NCBI RefSeq assembly: GCF_000381905.1
Contig: NZ_KB907274.1
Location: 1 to 64,000, forward strand
Origin: Paenibacillus fonticola DSM 21315
Lineage (GTDB): Bacteria > Bacillota > Bacilli > Paenibacillales > Paenibacillaceae
Direction: 5' to 3'
DNA: 64,000 nucleotides
Shown piece by piece: positions 55,321 to 64,000 of this stretch (the stretch's first letter is position 1; the number at the start of each line of letters is the position of its first letter). The translations under genes and the position numbers were made by a program. Below the pieces are notes generated by a model. The model was not told the DNA's origin. It did no database searches and saw nothing but the letters and a program-made list of their open reading frames with translations.

Positions 55321-58300
55321 CTACTTATTTTCCAGGCGACCTAACACTTCTATAAAATTTATTAACATTTTTGCTGCCTGCGCCCTTGTTGCTTGCTCGT
55401 TAGGCATAAAATTTCCGCCAGACCCCTCTGCAATGTTTAATTCAACAAGCATCGCAATGGCATTTTGCGTTTCTTGATTATATCTTGCAATATCCGGAAA
55501 ATAGGCCAGCGGTTTCGGTTGGTATGGTGTTCCGTTTACCTTCTCATAGGTACGGTAAAAAAATAAGGCAAGGTGAGCACGCGTCACATCTGCATAGGGC
55601 TTGAACGTCTGGTCTGGATAACCTTTAGCCACACCATTTGCATATGCCTTTTCAAGCTCCTTCATTGCATCTTTCCCGATCGATTGAACATCTGTAAATG
55701 GCACTTGCTTTTGTTGATCCAATTCCAATAATCGTACAAAAACGCTTGTTACCTCCATACGGCTTATATGTTCATCCGGTCGGAATGTTTGACCTGGATA
55801 ACCATCAAACATTCCCTCCCAATAAGTTTTCTTGATATAGCTTTCCGCCCAATGCCCTGCAATATCGGTGAATGGGACCTTTTCCAATCGATTCACGGAA
55901 ATGGTATAGGTTTGTTTATCCCCATTCTCGGCGAAGATAATAATATCGAAAATGTTTTTTCCTTCGTTCAATAGCAACGTTTGTTCATCTACAAACGCTT
56001 TACCATTTAATGTGATTTTCGCCTTAGGATGATGTGTCTTCACGATAATTTCTACGGTTTCTGCTTCCGTTTCACCCAAATCATATTCGAATAGGGTTGG
56101 ATCGAAAGGCAATATATTTTCCCCATTAATATTTGCTTCTAATCTATCCAAGCTTATATCACTGGAAGGAATATCACTCGAAGGGATATCACCGAAAGGA
56201 TTATAAACTCCCCATCCTGGGCTTGGACGTGCTTGAGATGATAAAACGGTCAATTGCAGTGTTGCTTGATCAGGAATATTATAGTCTGCTAAGGTGCGGC
56301 CATCTTCTAACACCTTGCCTCCAAAAGTTATTTTTTGCTTTTCAGTTGTAATCCCTTCTTCATCTTGAATTTTTTGTTTCAGTTGCTGAACAGAGTCGTT
56401 ACTATTTACGTGAAGTGTGATTATCTTCCCACCTACTATTTGCACTTGAATGATTAATAGGGACTTATCAATATTAGCGATCGTAGTCTTATCAACTCTT
56501 TCATTCCCTGCCTTATCTTTCGCATAAACCGTGTACACACCATTTTGTGTGACCGTAAATTGACTGTCTATCACATCAGCACCATCTCCGTCTTGGAAAT
56601 AGGCAAGATCTCTATCCCCTATCGCCCATTGTAGCTCTACTTCACTTGCCCTGCCGTTTACCACATCAATGGTGACTGTCACATCCTTATTCGTCGGCGC
56701 TGTTTCACTTGGGATCAATGTAATCGTCAAGCATTCATTCGCTTCGAGCTGCTCGAAAGAATACCCCCAATGGGTCGCTAGTTCGTTTGCAGTCGATCCA
56801 CAATAGCCACGAATCGTTAATTGTTCAGGATCCGTTGGATTCCCACTATGAAATACTTCCCGATCAATATTTACCTGATTGCTCAATACTGTAAATTCCC
56901 TTATCTGATTATCCTTAAAAGCACCCTCGCCAATAGACCTGACAAATTCCGGTATCGTTACCGATTGTAAATTATTTTTATAAAATGCATACTCTCCAAT
57001 ACTCGTAACACTATCAGGTATAATCACACTCTCTAAATTCTTTTCACTAAAGGCGTAATTCCCGATAGCCGCAACAGTTTGCCCATCCAGTGTATTCGGG
57101 ATTTCTATACTTGTATCCGTTCCCCTGTACCCTGTTATTCTTACAGTACCACTTCCATTATTTACATATATATAATCAGACTGTTTCATCTCAAATATTA
57201 CAGTTGTCTCGTTACCCGCTTCATCTGCAACGATTAGTTCATACTCGCCATTCGCACTCACCGTTGTTCCACTTGTGAAGGCAATCCCATTTAATGTTGC
57301 GGTCCCTTCATTGAAAGAGATGGTTACAGGTGCATTATACACTTCACCGTCCGTGACACCAGTAACTACGGGAGGGGTCTTGTCGATATTATTGATTGGT
57401 ATCGTTGCAGTCAACTCTCTCCCAAGAACGTCTTCGACATATACGGTGTACGTATCATTTTCTGAAACGGTAAATTCATTTGAAGCAACAAGCTCTCCTC
57501 CGCCATTTTGAAAATAAGCAAGGTTTTGATCCCCTTTTGCCCATTTCAATTCGCCGATGCTTTCTGACAACTTATTCACACTTACAGAAATCGTCACATC
57601 TTGGTTTGTAGGATTTGTTTCACTTGGTGTCAAGCTTATTCCTAAACACTCTGCCTTAGGCGATTCTGCGAACGAATAACCCTTATCGTTAGCGTGTGCT
57701 TCGGCAGTAGATCCGAAACAGCCGTAAATCGTTAGATCATCCGGATTTGTTTGATTCCCTTCAAACACGCTTCCTTCAATGCTCGCAAAATAATTTATGA
57801 TTGTTACAGAAGTTAAATCATTTGCAGAAAATGCTTGTTTTCCAATGTTAGTGACACTATATGGGAGTTCAACCGTTATTAATTGCTTCCCCGAAAAGGC
57901 ATCTTCCCCGATCACTGTCACATCTTTACCATCTATCGTGTCCGGAATGAGCACATCCGTGTCAGAGCCAGTATATCCAGTGATTGTTACTGTATCATCT
58001 TCATTAAATTTACATTTAAAATCTGTCTTTTCTCCACAAGCAGTTGAACCACTCCCCTCCAATACTTGAAAGGCATAGTCGTTTTCTATTGCATATTGTT
58101 CTGTTGTCGACCCACTATGACCAATTAGCGTTACATCCCCTGGTTTCGCGGGCGGAGTTGGAAAAAAAGGCATCATCCCAAAAATCAATTCTGCATTATA
58201 TACCTTGACTTCTGTTAAGGGATTTAAGGCAAAAGCAGCATCACCAACCGTGTTCACAGTACCGGGGATCACGACTTCATTCAGTTTATTCTGTAAAAAA

Positions 58301-59157
58301 GCTTGCTCGCCAATTTCCCCCACACCTTCATTTAAGACAACCGTTTCTATCACATTTCCCATGAATGCATCTTTTTCAATGACCGACACACTGCCAGGAA
58401 TATGAATTGACTCCAGCGAGTTATTCTTAAAGGCACCTTCTCCTATTGAGCTTAAACCATCTTCCAGGATTAATGTATGAATATTATTTTTACCTTCTTC
58501 ACCTATAAAAGCCTGCTTGCCAATAAAAGTGATTGTTCCTGGGAGCCTCACTTCCTCTAGCTTGTTATCGATAAATGCTTCCTCACCGATTACTTCCACA
58601 CCATCCGGAATATATACCGATTGTATTTCGTTATCCCAAAATGCTTTGTCCTCTATTGTTTTCAAACCTTCTCTTAAGGTTAACGTACTCAGGGTTCCCT
58701 GACTGAACGCTCCCTGCCCAATTGTTGTCACCGTACTTGGTATGTCTATATGATCGAAGCTATTTCCCGCAAATGCCATTAAGCCAATTTCTACTAACCC
58801 CTCATTTAAAGTAACAGACTGCAATCCGCTTCCCATAAATGCCCCGATACCAATCGTTGTGACAGTTTTAGGGATAATTACTGTATTCAAATTTTTCCCC
58901 ATAAACACTTGGTTTCCAATCACCGTAACATCTTTCCCCATGATCTGTTCCGGAATATTCACGTCCGTATCGGTTCCTAAATACCCCGTGATGGTTATCG
59001 TTTCGCCGTTTTCCAAAAACTCATAGTCTCCCTCATCTGCAAAAACTTCCAATCCAGAGTTAATTAGCATATTGGGCAATAGGAGCAGCATCGTAAGTCC
59101 AATCATCCGGATCTTACGAATAAAGCCTCTCCATGTGCTGCGTTTTTCCCGTAACAT
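55321..59157 (-). CDS. S-layer-anchored BspA-type LRR protein with ubiquitin-like domain
   Basis: 1278 residues. After a signal peptide (about 1-38, LTMLLLLPNMLINSGLEVFA) come roughly 12 LRR_5 repeats (TVTTIGIGAFMGSGLQSVTL). The first Ig-like module follows (SLTPSETNPTNQDVTISVSV), more LRR_5 repeats, then a second copy of that Ig-like module (LIPSETAPTNKDVTVTI). A ubiquitin-like domain spans residues 901-971 (KIQDEEGITTEKQKITFGGK, LEDGRTLADYNI). A cadherin-like beta-sandwich is at about 1002-1090, and three SLH domains at about 1092-1275 tether it to the cell wall. ATG 59157 is preferred over ATG 59196, which has no ribosome binding site. A strong terminator separates it from the GLUG-SLH gene upstream. 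It ends in TAG. Confidence 0.93.
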   Translation of the reverse strand: MLREKRSTWRGFIRKIRMIGLTMLLLLPNMLINSGLEVFADEGDYEFLENGETITITGYLGTDTDVNIPEQIMGKDVTVIGNQVFMGKNLNTVIIPKTVTTIGIGAFMGSGLQSVTLNEGLVEIGLMAFAGNSFDHIDIPSTVTTIGQGAFSQGTLSTLTLREGLKTIEDKAFWDNEIQSVYIPDGVEVIGEEAFIDNKLEEVRLPGTITFIGKQAFIGEEGKNNIHTLILEDGLSSIGEGAFKNNSLESIHIPGSVSVIEKDAFMGNVIETVVLNEGVGEIGEQAFLQNKLNEVVIPGTVNTVGDAAFALNPLTEVKVYNAELIFGMMPFFPTPPAKPGDVTLIGHSGSTTEQYAIENDYAFQVLEGSGSTACGEKTDFKCKFNEDDTVTITGYTGSDTDVLIPDTIDGKDVTVIGEDAFSGKQLITVELPYSVTNIGKQAFSANDLTSVTIINYFASIEGSVFEGNQTNPDDLTIYGCFGSTAEAHANDKGYSFAESPKAECLGISLTPSETNPTNQDVTISVSVNKLSESIGELKWAKGDQNLAYFQNGGGELVASNEFTVSENDTYTVYVEDVLGRELTATIPINNIDKTPPVVTGVTDGEVYNAPVTISFNEGTATLNGIAFTSGTTVSANGEYELIVADEAGNETTVIFEMKQSDYIYVNNGSGTVRITGYRGTDTSIEIPNTLDGQTVAAIGNYAFSEKNLESVIIPDSVTSIGEYAFYKNNLQSVTIPEFVRSIGEGAFKDNQIREFTVLSNQVNIDREVFHSGNPTDPEQLTIRGYCGSTANELATHWGYSFEQLEANECLTITLIPSETAPTNKDVTVTIDVVNGRASEVELQWAIGDRDLAYFQDGDGADVIDSQFTVTQNGVYTVYAKDKAGNERVDKTTIANIDKSLLIIQVQIVGGKIITLHVNSNDSVQQLKQKIQDEEGITTEKQKITFGGKVLEDGRTLADYNIPDQATLQLTVLSSQARPSPGWGVYNPFGDIPSSDIPSSDISLDRLEANINGENILPFDPTLFEYDLGETEAETVEIIVKTHHPKAKITLNGKAFVDEQTLLLNEGKNIFDIIIFAENGDKQTYTISVNRLEKVPFTDIAGHWAESYIKKTYWEGMFDGYPGQTFRPDEHISRMEVTSVFVRLLELDQQKQVPFTDVQSIGKDAMKELEKAYANGVAKGYPDQTFKPYADVTRAHLALFFYRTYEKVNGTPYQPKPLAYFPDIARYNQETQNAIAMLVELNIAEGSGGNFMPNEQATRAQAAKMLINFIEVLGRLENK

Positions 59158-59243
59158 CTTCCTCCACCTTTCCTTTCCTGAACGTATAGGAGCCATTCTA
59201 GCAAGCCATAATGAAAGAAAAGTGAAAGATTTTGATCAGGCAG

Positions 59244-59283
59244 CAAAAAAAAGGCGGGTTCTGCGCAGCCACGCAAACCCGCC
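59244..59283 (-). terminator. Strong terminator of the GLUG-SLH gene
   Basis: GGCGGGTT and AACCCGCC with inner GC pairing, followed by eight T on the minus strand, 19 bases after the stop. Confidence 0.93.
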
Positions 59284-59301
59284 AAAGACAATAAAATGAA
59301 C

Positions 59302-62300
59302 TCATTTGATTGACATTTCAACACTTCGATCATCGAGAACATGCCATAATCTAAGCAGCAGCACAGTTGCTTCTGCTCTAGTCGCCGAATCGGACGGGCT
59401 GAATCGATTGCCTTTACGTCCGCTCAATAAACCTCTCTGAACGGCTTCCTGGATGTACCCTTTTGCCCAATGCGGAATTTCAGCATCATCCATAAAGGCT
59501 GTGCTCCCTTGTTCAATCTCCCACTTCATCGCTCTTGCCATCATCGTAACCATCTCTGCTCGACTCACGCTATCCAGCGGCCGAAGTGAATGATCCGGGT
59601 ATCCGCTCAACATGCCATTTTCCACCGCAGTACTGACCGCAGACATCGCCCAAGCAGGAATTTGATCCTGATCGATAAAGACTTGCTCGCTCAATGGAGA
59701 AGCTGATAAAGCAACACCCATTGTTCGAAGCAAGATCGCTGCGAACTCTACTCGTGTGATGTCGCTTTGCGGATGAAAGCTCGTATCCGAATGACCATGT
59801 ACAATTCCTCGCTTAAAGGCTTCACAGATAAGCGAGCTTGCCCAATGACCCGTAATATCTTGAAATGAGCACGCCGTAGTCTCCGGAGTTGGGACCATCG
59901 CAGGTGCTACTATACGATGAATCGTCAGACTATATGTCTTGGTCGTACCGTCTTCCGCTTTCACGACAATCTCAAACACATTGTCTCCTTCTGCAAGTAT
60001 GACCGTTTTCTCTCCTTCCAGATCAGCGTCATCCAAGCTTACTGTAGCCCATGTATCGGAAGGTGTCGCTTTAATCGTGGCCTCACTTGCCATTGTTTCA
60101 GCTCGATAACGAGTCGTACTGCCTGCCGCAAATTCCGGTGATAATGCCAGTTCTACGCCATCTGCGGAGACTCTCAATTTTGCAAGATTCGTGTCGCTGG
60201 AGCGCCATGGTCCAGATGATCCAGATGATCCAGATGATCCGGACCCACTGCTGGCTCCACCGTTCACTTGTTTCCAAGTCGCATACAATAACAGGTTGCT
60301 CGTTAATGGTCTCGTTTCGCCAACCGCATACTGCACCCCTCTGCCATTGGGATCGGTATTCCACCCTTGGAAGAGATGTCCTGTCCTCGTCCAATTGAAA
60401 TCCTCTATCGTCACAGACGAACCCGTCCGATAAGGCTTGCTTACATACAACCCAATGCCATCATTCGAATCATTCCCCATGTAAGTTAAGAAGGCTTGCA
60501 TGTCTTGCATGCCTACTAAATAAGGATATCCATCATGATGCTGATCTGCTTGCCATAAGGTATCGAAATCCCAGCCATCATAGTTTGCCCTATTTTTCAT
60601 TTGTTCAGAAGTTAATCCTTGACCGTTATCATCAGACTGGCCTGATAAATCCTTATCATAATAACTACTCATAATCGTTCCTGACACATTATCGCCAACT
60701 AAACCGCCTACGTATATCCCTCCTGACACCATGCCAATCGCGTAGCTGTTTACAATCTCACCACTATTGTCACCGACAAGTCCTCCGATCGAATCACTGG
60801 GACCCGAGTTACACCATCCTTTTACATTTCCTGTGGCATAGCTGTTGGAAATTTTCCCTTCGTTATCAGAAACTAAGCCACCGACATCGTCACAACCTTG
60901 CACATTTCCAGTGGCAAACGAAAAGGTCATTTCACTCCTATCAAAATTACCGACCAATCCACCGACATCGTTTTCGCCAATAACATTGCCCGTCGCATAG
61001 CTTTCGGTAACGGTGCCGCGTTCAAACCGTCCCACTAAGCCGCCCATACTTTTAATCCCTTCTATTGCGCCTGTCGCATAGCTTTTGGTAACGGCCCCAT
61101 CTGACATACGACCAACGAGACCGCCAATGTTACCCGATCCTGAGATATTACCTGTTGCAGAACTGCGGGAAATAGTGGCATTCATGGCAGTACCAACCAA
61201 ACCGCCGATGTTGTGTAGAGCTGTCACCTCAACTGCTGCATGACTATTTGAAATAGTAGAATTGTCACTATACCCGATTAAGCCGCCAATATGCATACCC
61301 TCACCAGTAACACTACCCGTTGCAGAACTGTTGGATAAATGACTATTTGCATCCAAGTATCCAATCAAACCACCAACCACGCCATTACCCGAGACACGAC
61401 CCATTGCGGAACTTACCGAAATTTCCGAATTATTCGTCGCATGGCCAATTAAACCACCGATATAATCGTGACCTATGACTTCGCCGGATGAAGAAATATC
61501 AGATACTTTGGATTCAGTAGCCCAGCCAATCAAGCCACCGACTCCATCTCGACCCGTCACATGTATGAGTGAAGAACTGTTTCGCAGTGTAGACCAATAA
61601 GCCTGTCCAATAACACCACCCGTATACAGTCTTTCGCCTATGACCGTCCCATTAATCTTACTATTAGAAATGTGAGTACCATGGGATACACCAATTAGGC
61701 CGCCGGTACTATTGAAATGACCTAATACATTTACGTCTGCAGTCACATTAGAAATTTGAACATCCGCATTCCAACTCCTCCCCATTAAACCCCCAACACG
61801 ATTAAAGCCATATACGGCTCCCGACACACTAACATTATCAATAACAGTCGAACCTGTAATCTGGCCAACGAGTATACCCACATCGTAATCCCCCCTGACT
61901 TCTAGTGCATCGATAGTCAGGTTAACGATACTTCCTCCTGTAAGTACATTCTCGAATAAGCCTATGCCACTCTCATTCCCCAATATTTTCAAATTGGAAA
62001 TGGTATAGCCTGCACCATCCAATCTTCCACTAAAATTCGGGATTGGCACCCATACCGTCGTTGAAGGATCTTCACTTAAATCAATATTGTTTATTAACAT
62101 GTAATGACTCGTCGGATCATTTCTTATCTCGTTTAATTGTTCTGCTGTTGCAATCCGATACGGATCTAGTTCCGAACCGTCACCGCCCTCGAAACTGACC
62201 GCCGCATGTGCGGTCCCCACTGATGGAAACCATCCCGGGTAAGGAACGGACAATAACAAACTTATGATTAATACTAAAACGCCTTGCTTCTTCCACTGAT

Positions 62301-62304
62301 TCAT
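59302..62304 (-). CDS. S-layer-anchored GLUG-repeat protein
   Basis: 1000 residues. The signal peptide (VLVLIISLLLSVP ... TAHA) is followed by about 14 GLUG repeats over roughly residues 140-555 (GGLVGRMSDGAVTKSYATGA pattern, 22-30 residues each), which should form a beta-helix. A Listeria-Bacteroides (Flg_new) repeat (GHLFQGWNTDPNGRGVQYAV), a Ser/Gly hinge, a cadherin-like sandwich (about 705-795) and three SLH domains at the C-terminus follow. ATG 62304 is preceded by AGGAGG. Related in its anchor and sandwich to the LRR protein downstream; both are likely adhesins or wall-bound scaffold proteins. Confidence 0.92.
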   Translation of the reverse strand: MNQWKKQGVLVLIISLLLSVPYPGWFPSVGTAHAAVSFEGGDGSELDPYRIATAEQLNEIRNDPTSHYMLINNIDLSEDPSTTVWVPIPNFSGRLDGAGYTISNLKILGNESGIGLFENVLTGGSIVNLTIDALEVRGDYDVGILVGQITGSTVIDNVSVSGAVYGFNRVGGLMGRSWNADVQISNVTADVNVLGHFNSTGGLIGVSHGTHISNSKINGTVIGERLYTGGVIGQAYWSTLRNSSSLIHVTGRDGVGGLIGWATESKVSDISSSGEVIGHDYIGGLIGHATNNSEISVSSAMGRVSGNGVVGGLIGYLDANSHLSNSSATGSVTGEGMHIGGLIGYSDNSTISNSHAAVEVTALHNIGGLVGTAMNATISRSSATGNISGSGNIGGLVGRMSDGAVTKSYATGAIEGIKSMGGLVGRFERGTVTESYATGNVIGENDVGGLVGNFDRSEMTFSFATGNVQGCDDVGGLVSDNEGKISNSYATGNVKGWCNSGPSDSIGGLVGDNSGEIVNSYAIGMVSGGIYVGGLVGDNVSGTIMSSYYDKDLSGQSDDNGQGLTSEQMKNRANYDGWDFDTLWQADQHHDGYPYLVGMQDMQAFLTYMGNDSNDGIGLYVSKPYRTGSSVTIEDFNWTRTGHLFQGWNTDPNGRGVQYAVGETRPLTSNLLLYATWKQVNGGASSGSGSSGSSGSSGPWRSSDTNLAKLRVSADGVELALSPEFAAGSTTRYRAETMASEATIKATPSDTWATVSLDDADLEGEKTVILAEGDNVFEIVVKAEDGTTKTYSLTIHRIVAPAMVPTPETTACSFQDITGHWASSLICEAFKRGIVHGHSDTSFHPQSDITRVEFAAILLRTMGVALSASPLSEQVFIDQDQIPAWAMSAVSTAVENGMLSGYPDHSLRPLDSVSRAEMVTMMARAMKWEIEQGSTAFMDDAEIPHWAKGYIQEAVQRGLLSGRKGNRFSPSDSATRAEATVLLLRLWHVLDDRSVEMSIK

Positions 62305-62421
62305 AATTCTCCTCCTAGTGCTATCATTCCGCCTATTTTTCAGCAACATCATAATATGAACCAATGAAAGAATAATGAAAGATTATAACCCTTCGGGTTC
62401 AGGTCCCTTACCTGTAAATGC

Positions 62422-62448
62422 AAAAAGGCCCAACCTTCGGTTGGACTT
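62422..62448 (-). terminator. Terminator after the tRNA-like sequence
   Basis: On the minus strand GTCCAACC-GAA-GGTTGGGC is followed by five T. It lies about 12 bases after the CCA end of the tRNA-like sequence. Confidence 0.75.
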
Positions 62449-62459
62449 TCTACATTTTA

Positions 62460-62535
62460 TGGACCTAGGGGGATCGAACCCCTGACTTCTACACTGCCAG
62501 CGAAGCGCTCGCACAGCTGTGCTATATAGCAGTCG
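62460..62535 (-). pseudogene. Degenerate tRNA-Ala(GGC)-like sequence
   Basis: The 3' half is intact from the anticodon loop (anticodon GGC at 62498-62496) through the T-arm (GGGGTTCGATCCCC) to the acceptor end TAGGTCCA. The 5' half is damaged: the acceptor strand should read GGACCTA but is TGCTATA, the D-stem has a mismatch and the anticodon stem one more. It cannot fold as a normal tRNA. The downstream terminator is retained. A tRNA 3' half of this kind is the usual attachment-site remnant of an integrative element. Confidence 0.6.
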
Positions 62536-62574
62536 CAAATATTTGCAATGCTCGCTAAATCGGGAATTAAAGGC

Positions 62575-62913
62575 TTACTCTGATAACCAGCCATCGATTT
62601 GCTTCTTTACTTTCAGCAGGACTTCAGGTTGTACCTTCCCAAATTTCCGTAAGTAAATGGATTGCGACAGCGTGTAGATTTTATCGGCACGGATTGCCGA
62701 ATCCACTTTAAGCTCACCTTCAACCATCTCGTCATTAGTAATGATAATCTGATATTCTCGATCAGTGACATTCGAAGTAATCGCCGCAACAATTACATCT
62801 TGGTATCGCCGATTATAATCATTGTTAGACAATACCAGAACAGGCCTTCTTTTCTACGATGTCAGGTCACCGATTGGTATCGGAATAAGTACGATATCGC
62901 CTTGACTAAGCAT
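62575..62913 (-). pseudogene. MazF/PemK-type toxin gene with internal stop
   Basis: From ATG 62913 the frame reads MLSQGDIVLIPIPIGDLTS, then TAG at 62854-62856, then KRRPVLVLSNNDYNRRYQDV and the rest of a PemK/MazF fold (VIVAAITSN, EGELKVDSAIRADKIYTL). These toxins are ribosome-independent mRNA endonucleases. Without the stop it would be a complete protein of about 112 residues. A TTG at 62832 could restart translation but would give a product without the first beta-strand. It overlaps the antitoxin gene by eight bases. Confidence 0.75.
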
Positions 62914-63103
62914 TATTCCATACCTCACCGTCAATATCGTTTTGCCAGAAATCCAGACTGCTTTCCGCTACCCTACTAAGTTCAACTAATTCTCTGTTTT
63001 CACGTTTCATTTTCAAGTACCCGATAAAGTCCGCTACTTCTTCCACTTCCTGCTAAGGAATTTCAGCGATCATTTTATATAACGTTTCCTTGGATACGCT
63101 CAT
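62906..63103 (-). pseudogene. Antitoxin gene with internal stop
   Basis: ATG 63103 opens MSVSKETLYKMIAEIP, then TAG at 63053-63055, then QEVEEVADFIGYLKMKRENR and onward to a TAG stop at 62906. Size, an IPxQEVEEVxxFxxYLK pattern and the overlap with the toxin fit a small MazE/DUF2281-type antitoxin. The pair is broken in both genes by the same kind of nonsense codon. Confidence 0.65.
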
Positions 63104-63251
63104 CTTTTCACACTTCCAGCTTCATTACTTAATCATGTCTCGTAGCTTACCTTGATTATAACATATGCCGGGCTACGCATTAACTGGCACCATTCGAGAA
63201 TATGGCGGATTTACCGCGCGTCCCCAATTCGTCCCCAAACCCTATCATCCA

Positions 63252-64000
63252 TCACTCAAAATCCTTATACACCAAGGAACAAACGACTTCCACATGTGTC
63301 GTATGCGGGAACATATCCACCGGCTGCACCTCTAGCGTACGATAGCCACCGTCCTCCAGAATCCGCAGATCCCTGGCAAGTGTCGAAGGATTGCAGCTCA
63401 CATATACGACTCGCTCCGGTTTCATCTCCAGGATCGTCTCCAGCAGGCGAGGGTCGCAGCCTTTACGCGGAGGATCGACCACGATCACATCTGCTTCGAT
63501 ACCCTGCTCCTTCCAGCGTGGAATAACATCCTCGGAAGCACCTACCTCAAAGGTAACATGCTCCATGCTATTCAGTTCTGCGTTAGCCCGGGCGTCATCG
63601 ATTGCTTCCTTGACAATTTCTACACCGTAGACGCGTTTGGCATGCTGGGCAAGGAATAGCGAGATCGTGCCGATCCCGCAATAAGCGTCAATTACCGTCT
63701 CATTGCCAGTCAGTCCGGCGTACTCCACGGTTTTGCCATAGAGCACTTCTGTCTGTACCGGGTTCACTTGATAGAATGAGCGGGCAGAGATGGCAAATTT
63801 TACGTCTCCAATATAGTCATAGATGACATCCCGACCCCAGAGGACATGGGTGACATCGCCGAAAATGACGTTCGTCAGGCGGGTATTGATGTTCTGGCAA
63901 ATACTGACCACATTCGGCAGTTCCTCGCGGATGGCTGTGATCCATTCGCTTTCGCGCGGGATGCGCTCACCGTTGGTGACGAGGACGAGCATCATTTCGC
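63252..64000 (-). CDS. rlmD: 23S rRNA (uracil-C5)-methyltransferase, RlmD family (5' end outside window)
   Basis: The C-terminal 249 or so codons of a SAM-dependent RNA m5U methyltransferase of the RumA/TrmA family. SAM-binding motif [16 protein letters not shown], motif [13 protein letters not shown] and catalytic cysteine in [13 protein letters not shown] are intact, and the C-terminal [15 protein letters not shown] is the family ending. The N-terminal TRAM domain and Fe-S cluster region should lie beyond 64000. It could equally be the RlmCD variant of Bacillales, which modifies two uridines. Confidence 0.92.
   Translation of the reverse strand, partial: EMMLVLVTNGERIPRESEWITAIREELPNVVSICQNINTRLTNVIFGDVTHVLWGRDVIYDYIGDVKFAISARSFYQVNPVQTEVLYGKTVEYAGLTGNETVIDAYCGIGTISLFLAQHAKRVYGVEIVKEAIDDARANAELNSMEHVTFEVGASEDVIPRWKEQGIEADVIVVDPPRKGCDPRLLETILEMKPERVVYVSCNPSTLARDLRILEDGGYRTLEVQPVDMFPHTTHVEVVCSLVYKDFE

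Noticed and set aside
1-64000. CRISPR array, rRNA operon, prophage or replication origin
   Set aside because: No regularly spaced direct repeats with spacers, no rRNA sequence, no phage structural genes and no DnaA-box cluster were seen on reading.

Overview
The window reads as a chromosomal segment of a Bacillales bacterium, most likely Paenibacillus or a close relative. The signs are two ATPase-less CUT1 sugar transporters of the Lpl/Ytc type, YesM/YesN-type two-component systems, large S-layer-homology (SLH) surface proteins, strong AGGAGG ribosome binding sites, and frequent TTG and GTG starts. This assignment is inference from gene content; no rRNA or complete marker gene is present.

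Layout. 0.4-10.3 kb (minus strand) is a sugar-uptake locus. A membrane-bound AraC-type regulator leads, followed by an orphan solute-binding lipoprotein with its own terminator. Two permeases, a second paralogous binding lipoprotein and two Gfo/Idh/MocA oxidoreductases come next. 10.6-14.2 kb holds small unrelated genes (DinB-like, Cu-amine-oxidase-N stalk protein, SRAP peptidase) and short repeat elements. 14.2-23.1 kb is an arabino-oligosaccharide locus: lipoprotein, two permeases, sensor kinase and AraC-type response regulator on the minus strand, with a divergent GH51 alpha-L-arabinofuranosidase. Neither transporter encodes an ATPase, so both probably rely on a shared MsmX-type ATPase elsewhere.

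23.2-37 kb is a mixed region: GNAT acetyltransferases, AraC/GyrI regulator, chemotaxis receptor, short UvrA paralogue, tRNA-dihydrouridine synthase, NhaC antiporter and small enzymes. 37.2-44.5 kb is a class B sortase followed by a 2142-residue wall-anchored adhesin ending in VPKTG, almost certainly its substrate. 44.7-51.3 kb is AT-rich and accessory-looking: deaminase, two APH-type kinases, a CD3324-family protein behind a possible leader peptide, an LprI-like lipoprotein flanked by attC-like half-sites, a decayed aminoglycoside acetyltransferase, a dispersed palindromic repeat, and the tail of a large serine recombinase.

51.5-62.3 kb (minus strand) encodes a response regulator with a BTAD output domain, a 7TM sensor kinase, an alpha/beta hydrolase and two large SLH-anchored proteins. 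The 1278-residue BspA-type leucine-rich-repeat protein contains a near-canonical ubiquitin fold, about half identical to eukaryotic ubiquitin by hand alignment. This is the most striking observation in the window. The right end holds a degenerate tRNA-Ala-like sequence, a toxin-antitoxin pair in which both genes carry an in-frame TAG, and the 3' part of an RlmD-type rRNA methyltransferase that continues past the window edge.
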